A stretch of 64,000 bases of DNA from Allobosea sp. LC85 (GTDB lineage: Bacteria; Pseudomonadota; Alphaproteobacteria; Rhizobiales; Beijerinckiaceae), in the NCBI RefSeq assembly GCF_000735605.1, contig NZ_JPKG01000057.1:1-64000 (forward strand), given 5' to 3'. A program made the translations under genes and the position numbers. The notes under the pieces were generated by a model. It searched no databases, was not told the origin of the DNA, and saw only the letters and a list, made by a program, of their open reading frames with translations. The stretch's first letter is position 1, and each line of letters opens with the position of its first letter. Shown here in pieces: positions 63,912-64,000 of the stretch.

Positions 63912-64000
63912 TCACTTCGCCACGACCAATCCCGCCTGCTCGATGACCTGTCCAAGTTGTGTCCGCTCGCGGGCGATCAGTTCTCCGGTGTCGTTCGGAG
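63912..64000 (-). CDS. 3' end of a Bug/TTT-type solute-binding protein gene
   Basis: Only the last 28 codons are inside the window, reading ELIARERTQLGQVIEQAGLV then VAK and a stop. The wording EL(I)AxERxxxxxVIxxAGL is the usual end of tripartite tricarboxylate transporter (Bug) receptors. The start lies past the window's right edge. Confidence 0.7.
   Translation of the reverse strand, partial: PNDTGELIARERTQLGQVIEQAGLVVAK

Noticed and set aside
63674-63946. A 90-codon plus-strand frame at the right edge
   Set aside because: It covers the signal-peptide region of the minus-strand metallo-beta-lactamase gene and a tandem repeat, and has no protein-like pattern.

Overview
The window is about 64 kb of high-GC DNA (roughly two thirds G+C) from an alphaproteobacterium of the Hyphomicrobiales type. 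This rests on the many ABC importers with Bug-, MalK- and Pot-type parts, two DUF1127 proteins, rhizobial interspersed palindromes (units containing CCGAAAACCGCAATCCAC or ACCGGTGTCCACTTCGC) and an Acr3-type ars operon. A Bosea-like genus is my guess; it is inference, not something the sequence proves. I saw no rRNA, tRNA, CRISPR array, IS element or phage.

Layout. 1-3.2 kb: end of a small repeat protein, then a minus-strand operon alaX, DMT exporter, argE. 3.3-5.8 kb: palindromic repeats, an AraC regulator, a LysE exporter and the tail of a dead RES toxin. 5.8-9 kb: a membrane-embedded spermidine-synthase-like protein coupled to a periplasmic isoaspartyl methyltransferase. 9-12.3 kb: small secreted proteins, including a paralogous pair of which one copy is frameshifted, plus LuxR and DUF6894 remnants. 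13.3-18.7 kb: an arsenic island on the minus strand (arsR, LMW-type arsC, glutaredoxin-type arsC, acr3, a second arsR, arsO, MFS) with ArsR-like operators before both regulators. 18.9-24.6 kb: a 1368-residue autotransporter, methionine aminopeptidase and a VOC protein. 24.6-29.6 kb: YihY, an aldehyde dehydrogenase, and a LysR/YeiH pair. 30-32.8 kb: a sugar ABC importer. 33.5-38.5 kb: a lipidated L,D-transpeptidase-like protein, a BTAD/TolB/TPR regulator, DUF1127 and a TTC38-like protein. 38.6-42.6 kb: a 1331-residue Pls/PosA-type nonribosomal peptide synthetase.

42.7-51.8 kb is a divergent catabolic locus. A GntR regulator sits next to a perfect 17-bp palindrome; on one side are an enolase-superfamily enzyme and a GMC oxidoreductase, on the other a MalEFGK-type importer, an SDR and a GlcG protein. 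52-58 kb is a second catabolic locus: a GlxA-type regulator faces an operon with a Pot-type importer and a proline-racemase-family enzyme whose second catalytic cysteine is glycine. 58.1-59.3 kb is an intact Xre/RES toxin-antitoxin pair, the full-length relative of the remnant near 5.6 kb. 59.6-64 kb holds a secreted basic protein, an alpha/beta hydrolase, two thioredoxin-fold proteins (one with an Lgt-like membrane part), an exported metallo-beta-lactamase and the end of a Bug-type binding protein.

Three items deserve most attention. The Pls-like synthetase has a pocket code I read as D-L-E-D-I-G-S-V-V-K, pointing to lysine or beta-lysine, so a cationic poly-amino-acid is the leading hypothesis. 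The proline-racemase-like enzyme has a Cys/Gly active site. A mosaic palindromic repeat family repeatedly supplies the stop codon of the neighbouring gene, and short tandem duplications recur at gene ends.
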